From positions 1 to 64,000 of the forward strand of contig QRDG01001350.1 in the NCBI GenBank assembly GCA_012064385.1: 64,000 nt of DNA. The letters run 5' to 3'. Below are positions 11,850-23,403 of this stretch, one piece after another (the first letter of the stretch is position 1; every line of letters begins with the position of its first letter). Origin of the DNA: Puccinellia tenuiflora (lineage: Eukaryota > Streptophyta > Magnoliopsida > Poales > Poaceae). Under the pieces are notes generated by a model. That model searched no databases. It saw nothing but the letters and a program-made list of their open reading frames with translations, and was not told the DNA's origin. The position numbers were made by a program, and so were the translations under genes.

Positions 11850-13349
11850 TATGAATTCAGAGATATTGCAATTATCAAAATCAAATCATTATCATCAAAA
11901 GTAATGGAAGAAGGATCTCCCATAGTTCGAAAAATTTCAGCTCCTTTATCACTAGCAGTTTTGGTATCTTTTGGCAGTTTTAAGCGTTTTTCATGAGAAG
12001 TGGAAACATTGCCAACATTGTTAACTTTACCATTATCATTAATATACTTGTTATCATGTGAAACCTGAACATTACTAGTGGTGGTGATGGTGTAAACTTT
12101 AACCATATTGTTCTTTTTAGTGGCTTCTCTTTCTCTTTCCCACCTAGCATGTAGTTCAGCCAACATTCTGATATTATCATCAATTCTAACTTGGATGGCA
12201 TTGATTTTAGCAAAATGCTTGCTCTCTTTATCATTGTTAGGCATAACTTTTAATTTTAAAAGATCTACATCAAGAGCAAGGCTTTCAACTTTAGAAGCAA
12301 GAACATCGATTTTACCCAACTTTTCCTCAACAGTTTTGTTAAAAGCGGTTTGTGTGTTGATAAACTCTTTTAGCATGGTTTCAAGATCAGAGGAAACACT
12401 CTTATTATTGTTGTAAGAATTACCATAAGAGTTACCATAACCATAATTGTTATTAGGAGGATATGGCTTATAGTTGTTGTTACCAAAATTGTTCCTATAG
12501 GCATTGTTGTTGAAATTGTTATTTTTAATGAAGTTCACACCAACATGCTCTTCTTGGGCAACCAAAGAAGCTAAGGGAACATTATTTGTATCAACAAAAG
12601 ATTTACCATTAACTAGCATAGACATAATCACATCAATCTTTTCACTCAAGGAAGAGGTTTCTTCAACAGAATTTACCTTCTTACCTTGTGGAGCCCTTTC
12701 AGTGTGCCATTCAGAGTAGTTTACCATCATATCATCAAGAAGCTTTGTTGCTGCACCCAAAGTGATGGACATAAAGGTTCCTCCAGCAGCTGAATCCAAT
12801 AGGTTTCTTGAAGAAAAATTCAATCCTGCATAAAAGGTTGGATGATCATCCAAGCAGTCAGTCCATGGGTGGGACAATTCTTTATCAAAGATTTCATTCT
12901 TTCCCAAGCTTGAGCAACATGTTCATTATCCATTTGTTTAAAGTTCATGATGCTACTTCTCAAAGATATAATTTTAGCAGGAGGATAATATTTTCCAATG
13001 AAAGCATCTTTGCATTTAATCCATGAATCAATACTATTTCTAGGCAAAGATAACAACCATTCTTTAGCTCTCCCTCTCAAAGAGAAAGGAAACAATTTCA
13101 GTTTTATAATATCTCCATCCATATCCTTATACTTTTGCATCTCACAAAGTTCAACAAAATTATTAAGGTGAGCAGCAGCATCATCAGTACTAGCACAAGA
13201 AAATTGCTCTTTCATAACAAGATTTAACAAAGCAGGTTTGATCTCATAAAATCTGTCTTAGCAGCAGGTGGAGCAATAGGAGTACATATGAAATCATCAT
13301 TATTAGTACTAGTGAAGTCACACAACTTAGTGTTTTCAGCAGTACTCAT
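11849..13349 (-). pseudogene. Gypsy gag, two frameshifts
   Basis: The gag reading frame starts at the ATG at 13349 (MSTAENTKLCDFTS). One base appears to be missing near 13245, where the frame moves to the one open at 13230-12820. That part carries the retrotransposon gag core (FSLRGRAKEWLLSLP, then a WxxxKDAF segment). A second one-base loss near 12836 shifts to the frame 12907-11849, which continues with GGTFMSITLGAATKLLDDM and an Asn-rich tract (NNNYGYGNSYGNSY) where zinc knuckles might be expected; I see no CCHC motif. It ends at a TAA overlapping the next ATG by one base. Gag would form the virus-like particle in the cytoplasm. Confidence 0.85.
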
Positions 13350-13653
13350 TTTTGAGAAAAACAAGGTAAACCGAATTGAACAAGATTAAACAAGTAACTA
13401 ATTTTTTTGGGTTTTTGATATAGCAAAGCAACAAGATAAATTCTACACTAATTTTTGTGTGTTTTTGATATAAGAAAGCAAAACAAGACAAAGCAATAAT
13501 AATAAGCAAGACTAAAACAAAGTAAAGAGATTGGAACTGAGAGACTCCCCTTGCAGAAGCTTCTCTACTCCCCGTCAACGGCGCCAGAAAAAGCTGTTGA
13601 CGGAGGAGTGAGAAGTTTGGTACTTTGAGAAGCTTCTTACTGAGCACTCTTAA

Positions 13654-13672
13654 CTCCCCGGCAACGGCGCCA
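13654..13672 (-). other. Gypsy primer-binding site (tRNA-Asp type)
   Basis: The minus strand reads TGGCGCCGTTGCCGGGGAG starting 11 nt inside the 5' LTR. This is the tRNA-Asp-type primer-binding site usual in grass Gypsy elements. A near copy (TGGCGCCGTTGACGGGGAG) lies at 13568-13586. Confidence 0.75.
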
Positions 13673-13683
13673 GAAAAAGAGCT

Positions 13684-15270
13684 TGATAGCGCGAGAGGTG
13701 TTAATCAATCACGCTTCGTTGGGCACCCCAAGAGGAAGGTTTGAGGAGCACAACAGCAAGTTTTCCCTCAGTTAGAAACCAAGGTTATCGAACCAGTAGG
13801 AGTGAGAAATGCTTCAGAAGGTTGTCCACAACTGCAATGGCGCCAGAAAAAGAGCTGTTGCAGGGGAGACAGTGGAACCTGCAGAACACAATCAAACTAC
13901 TTTGCCCCAACGAAGCAGTGAGGTTGTCAATCTCACCGGCCTTGCTGAATACAAAGGATTAAATGTATGTGTGGAAGGAAGCTTGTTTGCAGTAAATGAA
14001 AGCAGCAGAGCAGTTGATTTAATTGCAGATGTAAAAGAATAAACCGGGGTCCACAGTTCACTAGTGGTGTCTTCTCCATAAATAAAATACTACACATGCT
14101 GGGTAACAAATTACAGCTGGGCAATTGACAGAATAGAGAATGCATGACAATGCATGAACATTGCATAATACAGAGGATGATGATGTCTATATGAGATGCT
14201 TTGGGCATTATGACAAAATACATAGATATCTGTTCCAAGCATACACCTATGCCTAAATAGTCCACCTTTGAGATAACATACCGTAAAATCTCTCCAGTAT
14301 TAAGTTGCAAGCAACAGACAATTGCATGAAGAACTGTGCATAAAGTTTACTCCCTAGTAGCAACGGCACTCCCCCGTCCTTATATGTTTCTGTCACTCAA
14401 GCCAAGGCACACAGGGATCGAACCCACTATCTAGCATAAATACTCCCTCTTGGAGATACAAGCAACTACTTGATCAAGGCAATTACAAGTACCGGAAAGC
14501 ATGCAAGATCACAAATAACATAGACATGATAATATCAATAATCAACATCACAAGGTACTTCTCTATTCATCGGATCCCAGCAAACACAACATGTAGCATT
14601 ACAATAAGATGATCTTGATCATGATAGGCAGCTCACAAGATCTAAACATGATAGCACAAGAGGAGAAGACTACCATCTAGCTACTGCATCGACCCGTAGT
14701 CCAAGGATGAACTACTCACACATCTGTCCGGAGGCGGGCATGGTGGTGTAGAGCCCTCCGGTGATGATTCCCCTCTCCGGCAGGGTGCCGGGGAGAGCTT
14801 CAGAACCCTCCCGAACTAGGGTTGACGACGGCGGTGGCGACGGATGTTTTTCTGGAATTTTGATCGGGTACTTAGGGTTTTCTCGTCGGGGGGATTATAT
14901 AGGCGAAAGGGCGGCGTTGGTGGAGGCCCGAGGGGGCCACACCACCTGGTGGCGCGGCAGACAGGTGGGCTGCGCCACCCTAGGGTGTGGTCGCCCTCTG
15001 GTGCGTCTTCGGCTCCCCTTTGGACTCCGTGTGCGTGACGAAATTATAAGATCCTGGGTTTTTGTCCCGTCTGATTCCGAGAATATTTCCTTAAGTACTT
15101 TTCTGAAACGAAAAAACAGCAAAAAACAGGAACTGGCACTGGGGCATCTTGTTAATATGTTAGTTCCAAAAATGCATAAAAATGCTATAAGATGTAAACA
15201 AAACATGTAGCAAAAGGTATGAAAACAAGCATGGATCATAAGAAATTATAGATACGTCGGAGACGTATCA
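13684..15270 (-). repeat. 5' LTR of the Gypsy element
   Basis: About 1587 bp, nearly identical to the left LTR. It contains at about 13838-13860 a copy of the GGCGCCAGAAAAAG sequence that also forms the edge of the primer-binding site outside the LTR. Confidence 0.93.
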
Positions 15271-15275
15271 AATCT

Positions 15276-15897
15276 GAATGAGAACGGTCGTTTCTCTGTG
15301 GATTCCATGTATAGAGCACTCATTCAAAGCGACGTGCCGATGGTTAAGTGTGAGAAACTTTGGAAGATGAAAATACCATTAAAGATAAAAAATTTCTCAT
15401 GGTATGCTCGTCGTGGTGTTATTCTCACAAAGGATAACCTTGTTAAGCGTAATTGGAAAGGAAGTACGAAGTGTGCCTTTTGTCTTCATGATGAGACGAT
15501 AAAGCACCTTTTCTTCGAATGTAAGATTGCGCGTTCTATATGGTCAACTATCCAAATGGCTTCTAATTTGTATCCTCCTAAATCAGTTGCGAATATTTTC
15601 GGAAACTGGTTGCATGGAATTGATCATAAGTTTAGAACCATAATAAGGGTGGGAGCGATAGCTGTTGTCTGGTCGTTTTGGCTTTGTAGGAATGACAAGG
15701 TTTTTAATGATAAAAATGTTTCTCTCTTACAGGTAATATACCGGTGCACAAGTTTGCTCCGTTTGTGGTCCATGTTACAACGCGTGGAGTTTCGAGACCT
15801 CTTTATGGAGGTTTCTGCGCGACTGGAGACTACGGCGAGGGACATTTTTACTCAACATGGGTGGCGTAATGATCTTCGCATCGGACCACCATCATAG
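15276..15897 (+). pseudogene. LINE ORF2, zf-RVT C-terminal part (continues 6791)
   Basis: Directly after the target duplication the LINE frame resumes in register (the residues RWNL before the Gypsy insertion continue as NENGRFSVDSMY). The segment encodes the zinc-binding zf-RVT domain: WKMKIPLKIKNFSW, CAFCLHDETIKHLFFEC (CxxC...H...C pattern) and AVVWSFWLCRNDKVFND, ending at a TAG at 15895-15897. It closely resembles the minus-strand LINE at 63244-64000, which belongs to the same family. Confidence 0.9.
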
Positions 15898-16044
15898 GCG
15901 TAGTGCATGATCTCATGATTTGTAACGAAGCCTATGTTTTTAGCTCTTTATTTGTGACTGTCGGCTGTGTGCATCTTTGCTATGCAGAGGCCGGGTGTAA
16001 TGCTTAATCCTTTTAAGTAATAAAGCCCTTTATCAAAAAAAAAA
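15898..16044 (+). other. LINE 3' UTR and poly(A) tail
   Basis: The sequence GAGGCCGGGTGTAATGCTTAA followed by AATAAAGCCC and a run of ten A (16035-16044) is the standard 3' end of this LINE family. It marks the 3' boundary of the LINE that starts at 4369. Confidence 0.85.
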
Positions 16045-17731
16045 TATATACAAAATATATCTCTCATGTCACAAAAAATCGGGTTCAATTTCGAAACATT
16101 GACAAGAGGAGTATGCTCATATTTTTACTTGCAAAATTGACAACTTTCCCTTAGGGTATCTGGGTGTGCCTATGCATTACAAAAGACTTTTGAATAAACA
16201 TTGGGAAGATAGAGAAAAATCGTTAAATTTTGGTAGAGATATGTTTGAGTAATGTGCCTTGTTATATGATGTTTTATTAGAATGCCTGAAGATGAATTTC
16301 TTCAGAGCTAGATTGCTTTTGCAAGAAAAGCAAGGTATTAAAAAGTACCATTTAGTTAGATGGTTCGATGTTTGTCGTTCCAAGGACCAAGGCGGCTTGG
16401 GAGTGACAAATATAAATTTAAAATACATAAGTTTACTCTATAAGTGGAACTTGAGGGTGAAAAATGAGAACGGTGATTGACAAGAATTTCTTACAACAAA
16501 GTATTTGAGGAAGAAAACTCTGATTAAAATCAAATATGATTCTAGTGACTATCATTTCTGATGTAAGATCATAAAAGTTAAAGAAAGATCTTATAGTTTT
16601 TCCCAGTGAATCCTAGATGATGGTAGAAAAAAATTGGGAAGATAATTGGATTGGTAACAAACCCCTTTGTCAAAGATTTTCTAGCCTGTATAATTTGTCT
16701 TTCAATCATGATATTACAGTGAATAGATAGAGGCTTGGGTGAACTTATTTTCTGAAGATTCCTGAGAGAAGAAGCTTTAAAAATGTGGCATGATTTGCAA
16801 GATAATTGTGCTGATGTAACCCTCTCGGATAGGGTTAAATGGTTGCTTACGAAATCTGAAGTTTTTTTGGTTAAGCCTTGTGTCTATATTTATTTACTAG
16901 GAATATCAACTTCGCTAATAAATTAATTTGGGATTTATAAGTATCGAACAAAATCAATGTTTTCTGTTGGCTTGTGGCCAAGAACAAAAATTTGGCAAAG
17001 GAAAACTTGAAAAAAATGTGAATTATATGGTGAGAAGGAATCCGTAGATCATTTAATTTTTTGTTGTTCCCGTTGCAAAGCACATCTAAAATGTTGCTAG
17101 TTTTACTTTTGGGTCCAATTTTATTCCATCTTCTTTCGCTGATTTGATGCATCGTCTGATTGCACCTTATGTTGGTATTTCTAGAAAATTTAATTTGATA
17201 GGTTCAGGTGCTATACTATGGGCGTTGCGGAAAACACGCAATAATTCATGTTTCTAAAGCATCAGATCCAACTAGCGTGATACGTTTTCTTTGCATCTTT
17301 CTTCATGATTGGGACAAAAATGAAAAACAAGGTATGCGAAAAAAATCATCAAGAGTGCGTGCAGATTGGCAAAAGTGGCTCACCTATTCGTCAATTATCG
17401 ATAGGGCTAGGATCTTTTGGTGAAAATGATGGGCGATGTAGTCGGCATCTGACATGGTTCTCCATGAAAGTGGTTATCCTATGATGATCTATATACATGG
17501 GTGTTTAGTGCTCGCCAGTGGCTTCCGAATCATCTTTTTTAAATTATGTTTCTTACTATGTAGTTAGTTTGTAGTAGTTGGGGTGTTTGCCTGTAGTTGC
17601 CGGTTTCACAAGTAGTTTTGTTGGCACGGTCCTTGTGTTACTTGTGACTGATGTGACCAGTTGTAAGACAAAACTTCACTCAATTTCGTAATTAAATGGG
17701 AACCTTCTGATTCCCTTGTCTTGGAAAAAAA
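16045..17731 (+). pseudogene. Second LINE remnant, RT 3' part and zf-RVT, decayed
   Basis: Directly after the poly(A) of the first LINE the sequence encodes the end of another LINE ORF2. YLGVPMHYKRLLNKHW is at about 16155-16205, FFRARLLLQEKQ and WFDVCRSKDQGGLGVTN at about 16300-16410. A zf-RVT-like tail is near 17000-17260, ending in residues resembling the ALWALWKTRNN motif. Many stops and shifts break it. The A-run at 17725-17731 may be its tail. It is more diverged and more AT-rich than the LINE upstream and probably belongs to another family. Confidence 0.75.
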
Positions 17732-18000
17732 TCGAAACGAAAAAGGCAAATCTATTCATGAATTGTAGCATATCTAATTTGGGCTATAAATTGGGCCCAT
17801 TATTATTAACAGCAGACTTATCAATTTTGTTTAGACTTATCTATTTTATTTCTGAGGCTATAAATAATTTTGGATTAGAAATTTCAGGACATTGTAGATC
17901 CATATAGTATAAGTGTTGTGATTTATTTTTTGTACCATTCAGATGTACTAAATCACATGGGAGTATGGGGAGTACTCCACGTCTGAGTAGCCGATATGTT
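17732..18000. other. Anonymous AT-rich spacer
   Basis: No coding signal or repeat recognised. Its last 9 bases are one half of the target duplication of the next MITE. Confidence 0.5.
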
Positions 18001-18383
18001 CTGGGGGAGGCGTTTTGGCTCCCGAGCTCATATTCTTCCAGGCTAATTAATTATTTTTAAGTTAACCATTTCAGAAGAAACCGAGTTTTTTTTCAACAAT
18101 TATATACAAAATTCCGACATACCTGCAAAATTTTGTGACGAAATAACATTTGTGGTGGCCTGAAAAAAAGCCGTGGTCTAAAAACTATTTTTTGAATTCG
18201 GCTAGTGATTTTTTTTTGCACGTGCCACCAAATATGTCATTTCTTTTCGAACTTTTGCACCTATGTCGACATTTTTTATATGTTTATTGACAATTTTTTC
18301 AGAATTTCTTAAAATGATTTGCTATTTTTAAAATTTTATTATATCGAAGAGGAGCGTGTGAGCTTAGAAGCTATTGTGAATTT
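18001..18383. mobile_element. Foldback MITE, Mutator-type 9-bp duplication
   Basis: A 383-bp element flanked by perfect 9-bp direct repeats CGATATGTT (17992-18000 and 18384-18392). Its two halves are imperfect inverted repeats (for example AATTTTGTGACGAAATAAC on the left against GTCATTTCTTTTCGAAC on the right). It begins CTGGGGGAGGCGTTTTGG. It is related to the MITE at 58069-58482. Confidence 0.75.
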
Positions 18384-18392
18384 CGATATGTT

Positions 18393-19193
18393 TACTTGAA
18401 CTTATTTTTCTTCCCGCAGAAAAACAGTTTTTTTCTAGGGAAAAGCATTAAGGAGCTATTTCAGCCCATTTCTAGTGCTTAATCATTTGGCCCATCTAGG
18501 AATCCAATTCGAGAGTAGTCAGTGGCCCAGCACTTGCCCCCCTCGAATGCGTACATAACTTCAACCACCAAAAATGTGTACATGACTTTCACATGAAGCA
18601 TATCAGGCTACTGTTAAAAAAGTATATCTTTGTATCATGGTTCATGATTACCAATTATCAGGCTGCACTTCAGTCTCGCCTCTGATCGAAGTCAAGCGCA
18701 CAATGATCCTTTCATCAACACACCCATCACTACGCTCTCCCTCCGTGTGGCCAAATCAGCAACCATCGTCACTCATCCATTCGTGAATTCAGTCATCCGT
18801 TCGGCAGGATCGCAGCTGAACCACGCACGCTCAAGTGATCTGAATAGTTGTCTGCACTGATAGTCTTTTTTTCCTGAATGGTGCGCTGATAGGATCCACA
18901 TGTTTCCTCTGAATGCTGACACCTCCGTGATACTACTACCGGTGCTGCAAGTGTAACACTACCGCGGACCGTGGTGCCGGGACGAATATTATTGTGCTTT
19001 TGTCCTTTCCCAGACCTAACCACGGACGGACGGACCCATACCTGCCTGCTACTGTCGCCCAACGGCCTCGCGAACAGTAGCCAGCAGGAGCAGCAGAAGA
19101 GGAAGACAGAACCCATGCGGTGCTGGTGCGGATCGTCTGCTCGTTGCTCGGTCTACATGCTGCTCTGCCCCCACCACACCCGTCATCAGCGTC
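18393..19193. other. Low-copy sequence left of the LINE insertion
   Basis: No protein-coding signal that I trust. Open frames on the minus strand cross into the LINE insertion and are therefore not real. The sequence continues at 20468 after removing the insertion. Confidence 0.4.
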
Positions 19194-19205
19194 GACTGCA
19201 TTGTC

Positions 19206-20467
19206 TTTTTTTTTTTTTTGAACACACAAACGATATATTAAGTTAAAGCACAAATACAAGGTGAGGGGCTCCCACAAAGGGAGTATCCAGAACATGACTT
19301 TGCAACATACAAATATAAAGCTCAAGAACAAGTTCTAAAAACGAGTGAGTGAAGACTACAAGAGGAGCCTGATGGCGGATCGGCCGAGAAATCCGACGCG
19401 CAACCACAACTGTAGTCCTCGAGGGCCTCATCCATTGCGCTCGCCTATAGCATCCTGGCGGCTCTCCCAGCGATCTGATAGGTCGTCGCACCTGAGGTTG
19501 TGAAACGCTGAGCTGAAGATTTTGTGTACGCCACACCGAGCTCAGCTTCAGATCATGCCTCTCATTGAATCTGGGGACCAACAACAACAACGATCTCACC
19601 CGTTGTCGGTGGAACAACCCGGATGAGAAGGCTTTAACACTCATTTGGAGAACATCCTCGAAGCCATTCTTAATCCAAATGCAGCAAAGACAATATTCAG
19701 AGAAATTCGCCTCACCAAAAAACCGAGAACCCCTCCCGTCCTCATCTTCGAAAAACATTGCAATGCTCCTCCCCTCCCCCTCACCGCCACGGCCGGCCAG
19801 GAGAAAAGGAACCAAGTCAATGCTTCGAAACAGAAGAAGAGCAGAAGATCTCCCTTCAGCAGCTTCACCACGAACCCAGATGCCTCCAGATCCTGCCATC
19901 CCCAAGCCCTGCTCGCAACCGCAGCGACCTGACCCGAAGGACACCACGAGATCCATCGGCACCACAACCTCACACCCTTCCCAGAAGCGGCAGTCCGCCC
20001 GTACGCGCCAGCAACCCTCTCCCCCGCCACCACGGTCGGCCAAGAGGAGGAAACGCACAAGGAGCTTACCGATCTGAGATCTTCCCCCATGCTGATGTAG
20101 AAGATAGCCACGCCAATCCAAGCTGCCGCCCCTAACCTGGGCCTTATTGATGACGGAGATGCCGACGGCGCAACCTCTCTCCATCTTCGTCCCCAACCAT
20201 AGGAGCACCACGAAGAAGAGAGCTGCCGCCAAACGTTGTCGGGCTCGGCCCCGAAGCGCCGGCAAAGCACTCCAAACTACTGGCATAACACCAAACTCTA
20301 GCACTAGGCCAAGCTCTAGACTACTACGACTGTACAGGGATGGGACCCTCGCCCAACTCGCCGCCGGCCACCGCCAGAGAGGAGAGGGGAGGGGCCGACC
20401 GGCCCTGGATCTAGGGAACCGAGAGGAGCGGGTGGGGGAAAGCGAGAGCAGCTCACCTTCTGGGCTT
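19206..20467 (-). mobile_element. Short LINE-derived retroposon with poly(A) and 12-bp target duplication
   Basis: A minus-strand insertion of 1262 bp ends in a poly(A) (T-run 19206-19219 on the plus strand) and is flanked by perfect 12-bp repeats GACTGCATTGTC (19194-19205 and 20468-20479). Its 5' part is GC-rich and looks like a LINE 5' UTR; its 3' part ends TTAATATATCGTTTGTG before the tail. No endonuclease or RT is encoded, so it is an internally deleted or non-autonomous LINE moved by a partner. A 410-residue open frame covers it but is low-complexity and begins in the target duplication, so I do not call it a gene. Confidence 0.88.
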
Positions 20468-20683
20468 GACTGCATTGTCCATGTGGATCGAGGCTAGCCC
20501 ATGGGAGAGGCAGGAACAGTTCGTAGTCGCGTCACGAGGCCGGCTACTTCTTCTGTCGCTACCGAGTACCGATCCCTCGTCACGTCGAATGCGTTGCCGC
20601 CTGCGTGGAGGTACGGTTGAGGTGGGTGCACATGCTTGGCCACAGCCCACACGACTAGGATCCGAATATATGAAGGTGAATGC

Positions 20684-20841
20684 AGTTTTACCGAAACCGT
20701 TACCTGCTGACACATGTTTTACCGTTCATCCGTGCCCTAGATGAAGCATCTGTGTATTTTTTTTTCCGATTCATATGTGTTTCATGTGGGGCACGAATCA
20801 ACGATGAAACATGTGCCCGTAGGTAATGGTTCCGGTAAACT
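20684..20841. mobile_element. Small foldback MITE, unclassified
   Basis: About 158 bp with inverted arms: AGTTTTACCGAAACCGTTACC on the left matches the reverse complement of GGTAATGGTTCCGGTAAACT on the right, continuing through a GGGCACG/CGTGCCC core. No clear target duplication was found. Confidence 0.6.
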
Positions 20842-20903
20842 ATCCGTGTTGAAATATAGAGACCATGGTTATGCTTGGGTGGTTCTCTTGCTATTCTGAG
20901 TTG

Positions 20904-22235
20904 AGAAACGCTCATGTTCGTCCGGGGGATCGCGTCTCGTGATCGTCCTGCTCCGTTACGCGCCGCGTGTCCTGAACCGTAGAGACAGCGGGGGGATGGA
21001 GGGCCCACCACCTGAAGCATTATCTTCTCACAGGCCTTCTCCTCCACTCGTTCTTTCCCTTTATTCTGTTTTTTTTCTCGAACCACTACTCTGACTCCGT
21101 CCGCCCATGGCGCCTGCCGCTCCGCCAAGCGCCCCAACCTCGAGTCCGAGCATGGCGGCTCCTTGTCCTTTGCCGCGATCCGAAGTTCGAGCAGGGCAAC
21201 TTCTCCTACGTGCCAGGAAACATCACCGAGATCAAAGCTGCACGGAGGCGCCACCACCGGTCTGCGAGGTCCCGCGCCACCGCTGTCCTGGCCGAGGGCC
21301 CCCGCCGCTGACCTCCTGCCCCGACCTCCCGCCGTGCACGCCGCCGGTCCCCTTACCGCAAGAGGCTCCCGCGTCGTCGAGCGTCGACCTCTCCCTCTCT
21401 GATGCCGATTCGTGCACCACCATCCACGACACTTACAGCAAGAGGCTTGCAGTAAATGGTGGTGCCGCCGCTTCAAGCGGTGGGAGGCGATGCTACGAGC
21501 AGCGACCGGTGCTGCTACCAGCGGCGCGCGGCGGTGCTGCAAACCGTGTGCGGCGCCGGTGGCCGGCGGTGCTACGGAAGTATGCTGTTGTTGCTCCCAC
21601 CCGTCAACGGCAATGCTGCCAGCAGCAGAAGGCGTTGCTACCAATGGGATCCTACGGTGTTGTTTTTCGTGGCCGTGGGTGCTAATTTTGCTACATACTC
21701 TTTTCTGATTTGCTATCTAGTCTTTTCTTGTCCGCTACATTGATGACCGAATTGCTACAATGATTTTCTATACGTTTTTAATCCACTGGGGAAAGGTTGC
21801 TGCAGTGATGCTACAATTCTAGTTTATTTTCGCTACAACCGCTTTGTGGTTTTGCTACAATAGCTTAAAGTTTTTGCTCAGAGGTCTCCGACGAGGTCTC
21901 TCGGCGAGTCTCTGGCAAAGTCGGGTATGCTAAATTTAGCGTAACTTTTTTGCTACGTTTGCCACATTAGCATATTTTTTGCTACAAAGTCTCCGGCGAC
22001 GTCGCCAGAGTCCGGTGACGTTTCCGGCGAGTTCACTGTCTGATGGTTTTTTTTTTCTATTTTGTGTTTCGAATCATTTTTTTTGCTACAATAGCACATT
22101 AATTTTGCTACAGCGGACCATTATTTGCACCATTGTAGCAATTACGGAATTTGAAAACAAATAAGGGGACACGTGTTGCTCAGGGACCCGGGGGCTGGAA
22201 ACCTCCGATCCCCCGGAGGACGCTCATCACGCCCC
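20904..22235. mobile_element. Mutator-type element (non-autonomous MULE)
   Basis: Flanked by perfect 9-bp direct repeats TTCTGAGTT (20895-20903 and 22236-22244), the size typical of Mutator. The ends share an imperfect inverted repeat centred on TCCGGGGGATCG (about 20920-20935; reverse complement near 22205-22215). The interior has a GC-rich part (21000-21700) and a part rich in TTGCTACA repeats. No MuDR-type transposase is present. The GC-rich part could be a captured gene fragment (Pack-MULE), but I recognise no protein family in it. Confidence 0.75.
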
Positions 22236-22244
22236 TTCTGAGTT

Positions 22245-22870
22245 TTTAGTCGTAGTTCTGTTGCACCAGTACTGAAAAAAGGGATAAACAAGGGTTGCCA
22301 AGGAATGTCAAGTGAGACTGTGCGAGCGTGGGCCCTTGTTGAGAAAAGAACAGGCGAATAATTACATGTTTTGACATTTTTCTATGGAGTACAAGAGGAC
22401 GAAGAAAATGACATTTGAACGTTGCAGCTAAGAACTTGATGCAATAATGTATCGTGGAAACTTAACATTGTTTCAAGATGTGATGGAACGACTGATCATA
22501 AAAAATCATAGAGTTACTAAATTTCCAAAACCACCATACTAAACAAGCACATATGGAATTTAAAACTGTTTTTTTCTTCTTCTACAAAGCCAGGGTCTGC
22601 TTAAATATTTGAAGTTAAAACCTAGTGGTGTGCAGAAGGAGGAGGAAACGACTTTCCTTAGTTCCTTACACACTTACGAAATTGTTGTGGAATTGTTTCA
22701 TCATCACAACAGAAGTTACAATCGTCTTGTTTATCCATATTCTTGTGTATGTTGTCCCTAGTCATTAGCTTGTTCCGAGATCTAAGCCATAAGAAAATTT
22801 GCAAGGACCAAACCAATGGAATGAAAATAGGTCACACCTCCAAAATTAATTATGCTATAGAGAGAACCTT
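22245..22870 (-). pseudogene. LINE zf-RVT scrap
   Basis: On the minus strand, about 22860-22640 reads like the zf-RVT segment of a LINE (residues RNKLMTRDNI, then a Cys-Cys-DDETI pattern), broken by stops. The rest of the interval to 22245 shows nothing recognisable. Confidence 0.55.
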
Positions 22871-23165
22871 TTTTCCTAAAAGGAGGATAACTCCTGGCCT
22901 CTGCATCGACTACATCCATATATTATTCATTATTCAAAGTCCTGAAACCGAATTAAGTCGACCCGAGAAAACAAAACCCAAAGCCGTCATGCTTCGCGAC
23001 AGTAACTCCGGTCGGCAACCACTAATCCTCCGGTAAAGACTTAAACAAACAGAAAAATACACAAACTCATAGGCTAAACCTTTAAGAAGGAAACGCGAAC
23101 CGATGATGTCGAGTCCAACCATAGGTTGATCTTGATTTTAATCCTCAAGCGGTGCTTCGAGACAC
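22871..23165 (-). mobile_element. 3' end of another LINE, truncated
   Basis: The minus strand carries GATGCAGAGGCCAGGAGTTATCCTCC followed by TTTTAGGAAAAAA (to about 22870), the usual 3' end of a grass LINE family. A similar 3' end, on the plus strand, lies near 56570-56625. Confidence 0.6.
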
Positions 23166-23176
23166 CCTTTCAGCTA

Positions 23177-23337
23177 CTCCCTCCGTTTTTAAATATAAGA
23201 TGTTTTAGATGTTTCATATGTTGTCTAGATGCATACTAAAATGAGTGCACATACACACTAAAACATGACTAGATACATTTCTATACACATGAATGTGGAC
23301 AAAGTCTAAAACATCTTATATTTAGGAACGGAGGGAG
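23177..23337. mobile_element. Stowaway MITE (Tc1/mariner)
   Basis: Terminal inverted repeats CTCCCTCCGT...ACGGAGGGAG with flanking TA (23175-23176, 23338-23339), about 161 bp. The internal arms AAATATAAGATGTTTTAGA and TCTAAAACATCTTATATTT also pair. Confidence 0.93.
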
Positions 23338-23403
23338 TAGGTCACAGCGCAGACATGCGTCGACATAATCTAATCAGATTCTTACATTTCCCATCAGAGT
23401 ACG

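Larger units (their letters stand above)
6792..15270 (-). mobile_element. Gypsy LTR retrotransposon, gag-protease only (non-autonomous), nested in LINE
   Basis: Two LTRs (6792-8375 and 13684-15270) bound the insertion, flanked by a perfect 5-bp target duplication AATCT (6787-6791 and 15271-15275). Orientation is minus: the primer-binding site lies next to the right LTR and the polypurine tract next to the left one. The internal part encodes gag and an aspartic protease only; no RT, RNase H or integrase could be found at 8376-11249. The LTRs are nearly identical to the eye, suggesting a fairly young insertion, yet gag carries frameshifts. The element would need proteins from an autonomous relative to move. 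Confidence 0.95.

Noticed and set aside
7041..15239. Frames repeated at 7041-8344 and 13933-15239
   Set aside because: They lie in the two LTRs of the same Gypsy element.
19243..20475. 410-residue minus-strand open frame
   Set aside because: It spans the LINE-derived retroposon from target duplication to tail, has low-complexity composition and no domain; it is untranslated LINE sequence in an open frame.
20700..21644. 314-residue minus-strand and 192-residue plus-strand open frames
   Set aside because: GC-rich Mutator-type interior with open frames on both strands and no recognised domain; kept only as a possible captured fragment.
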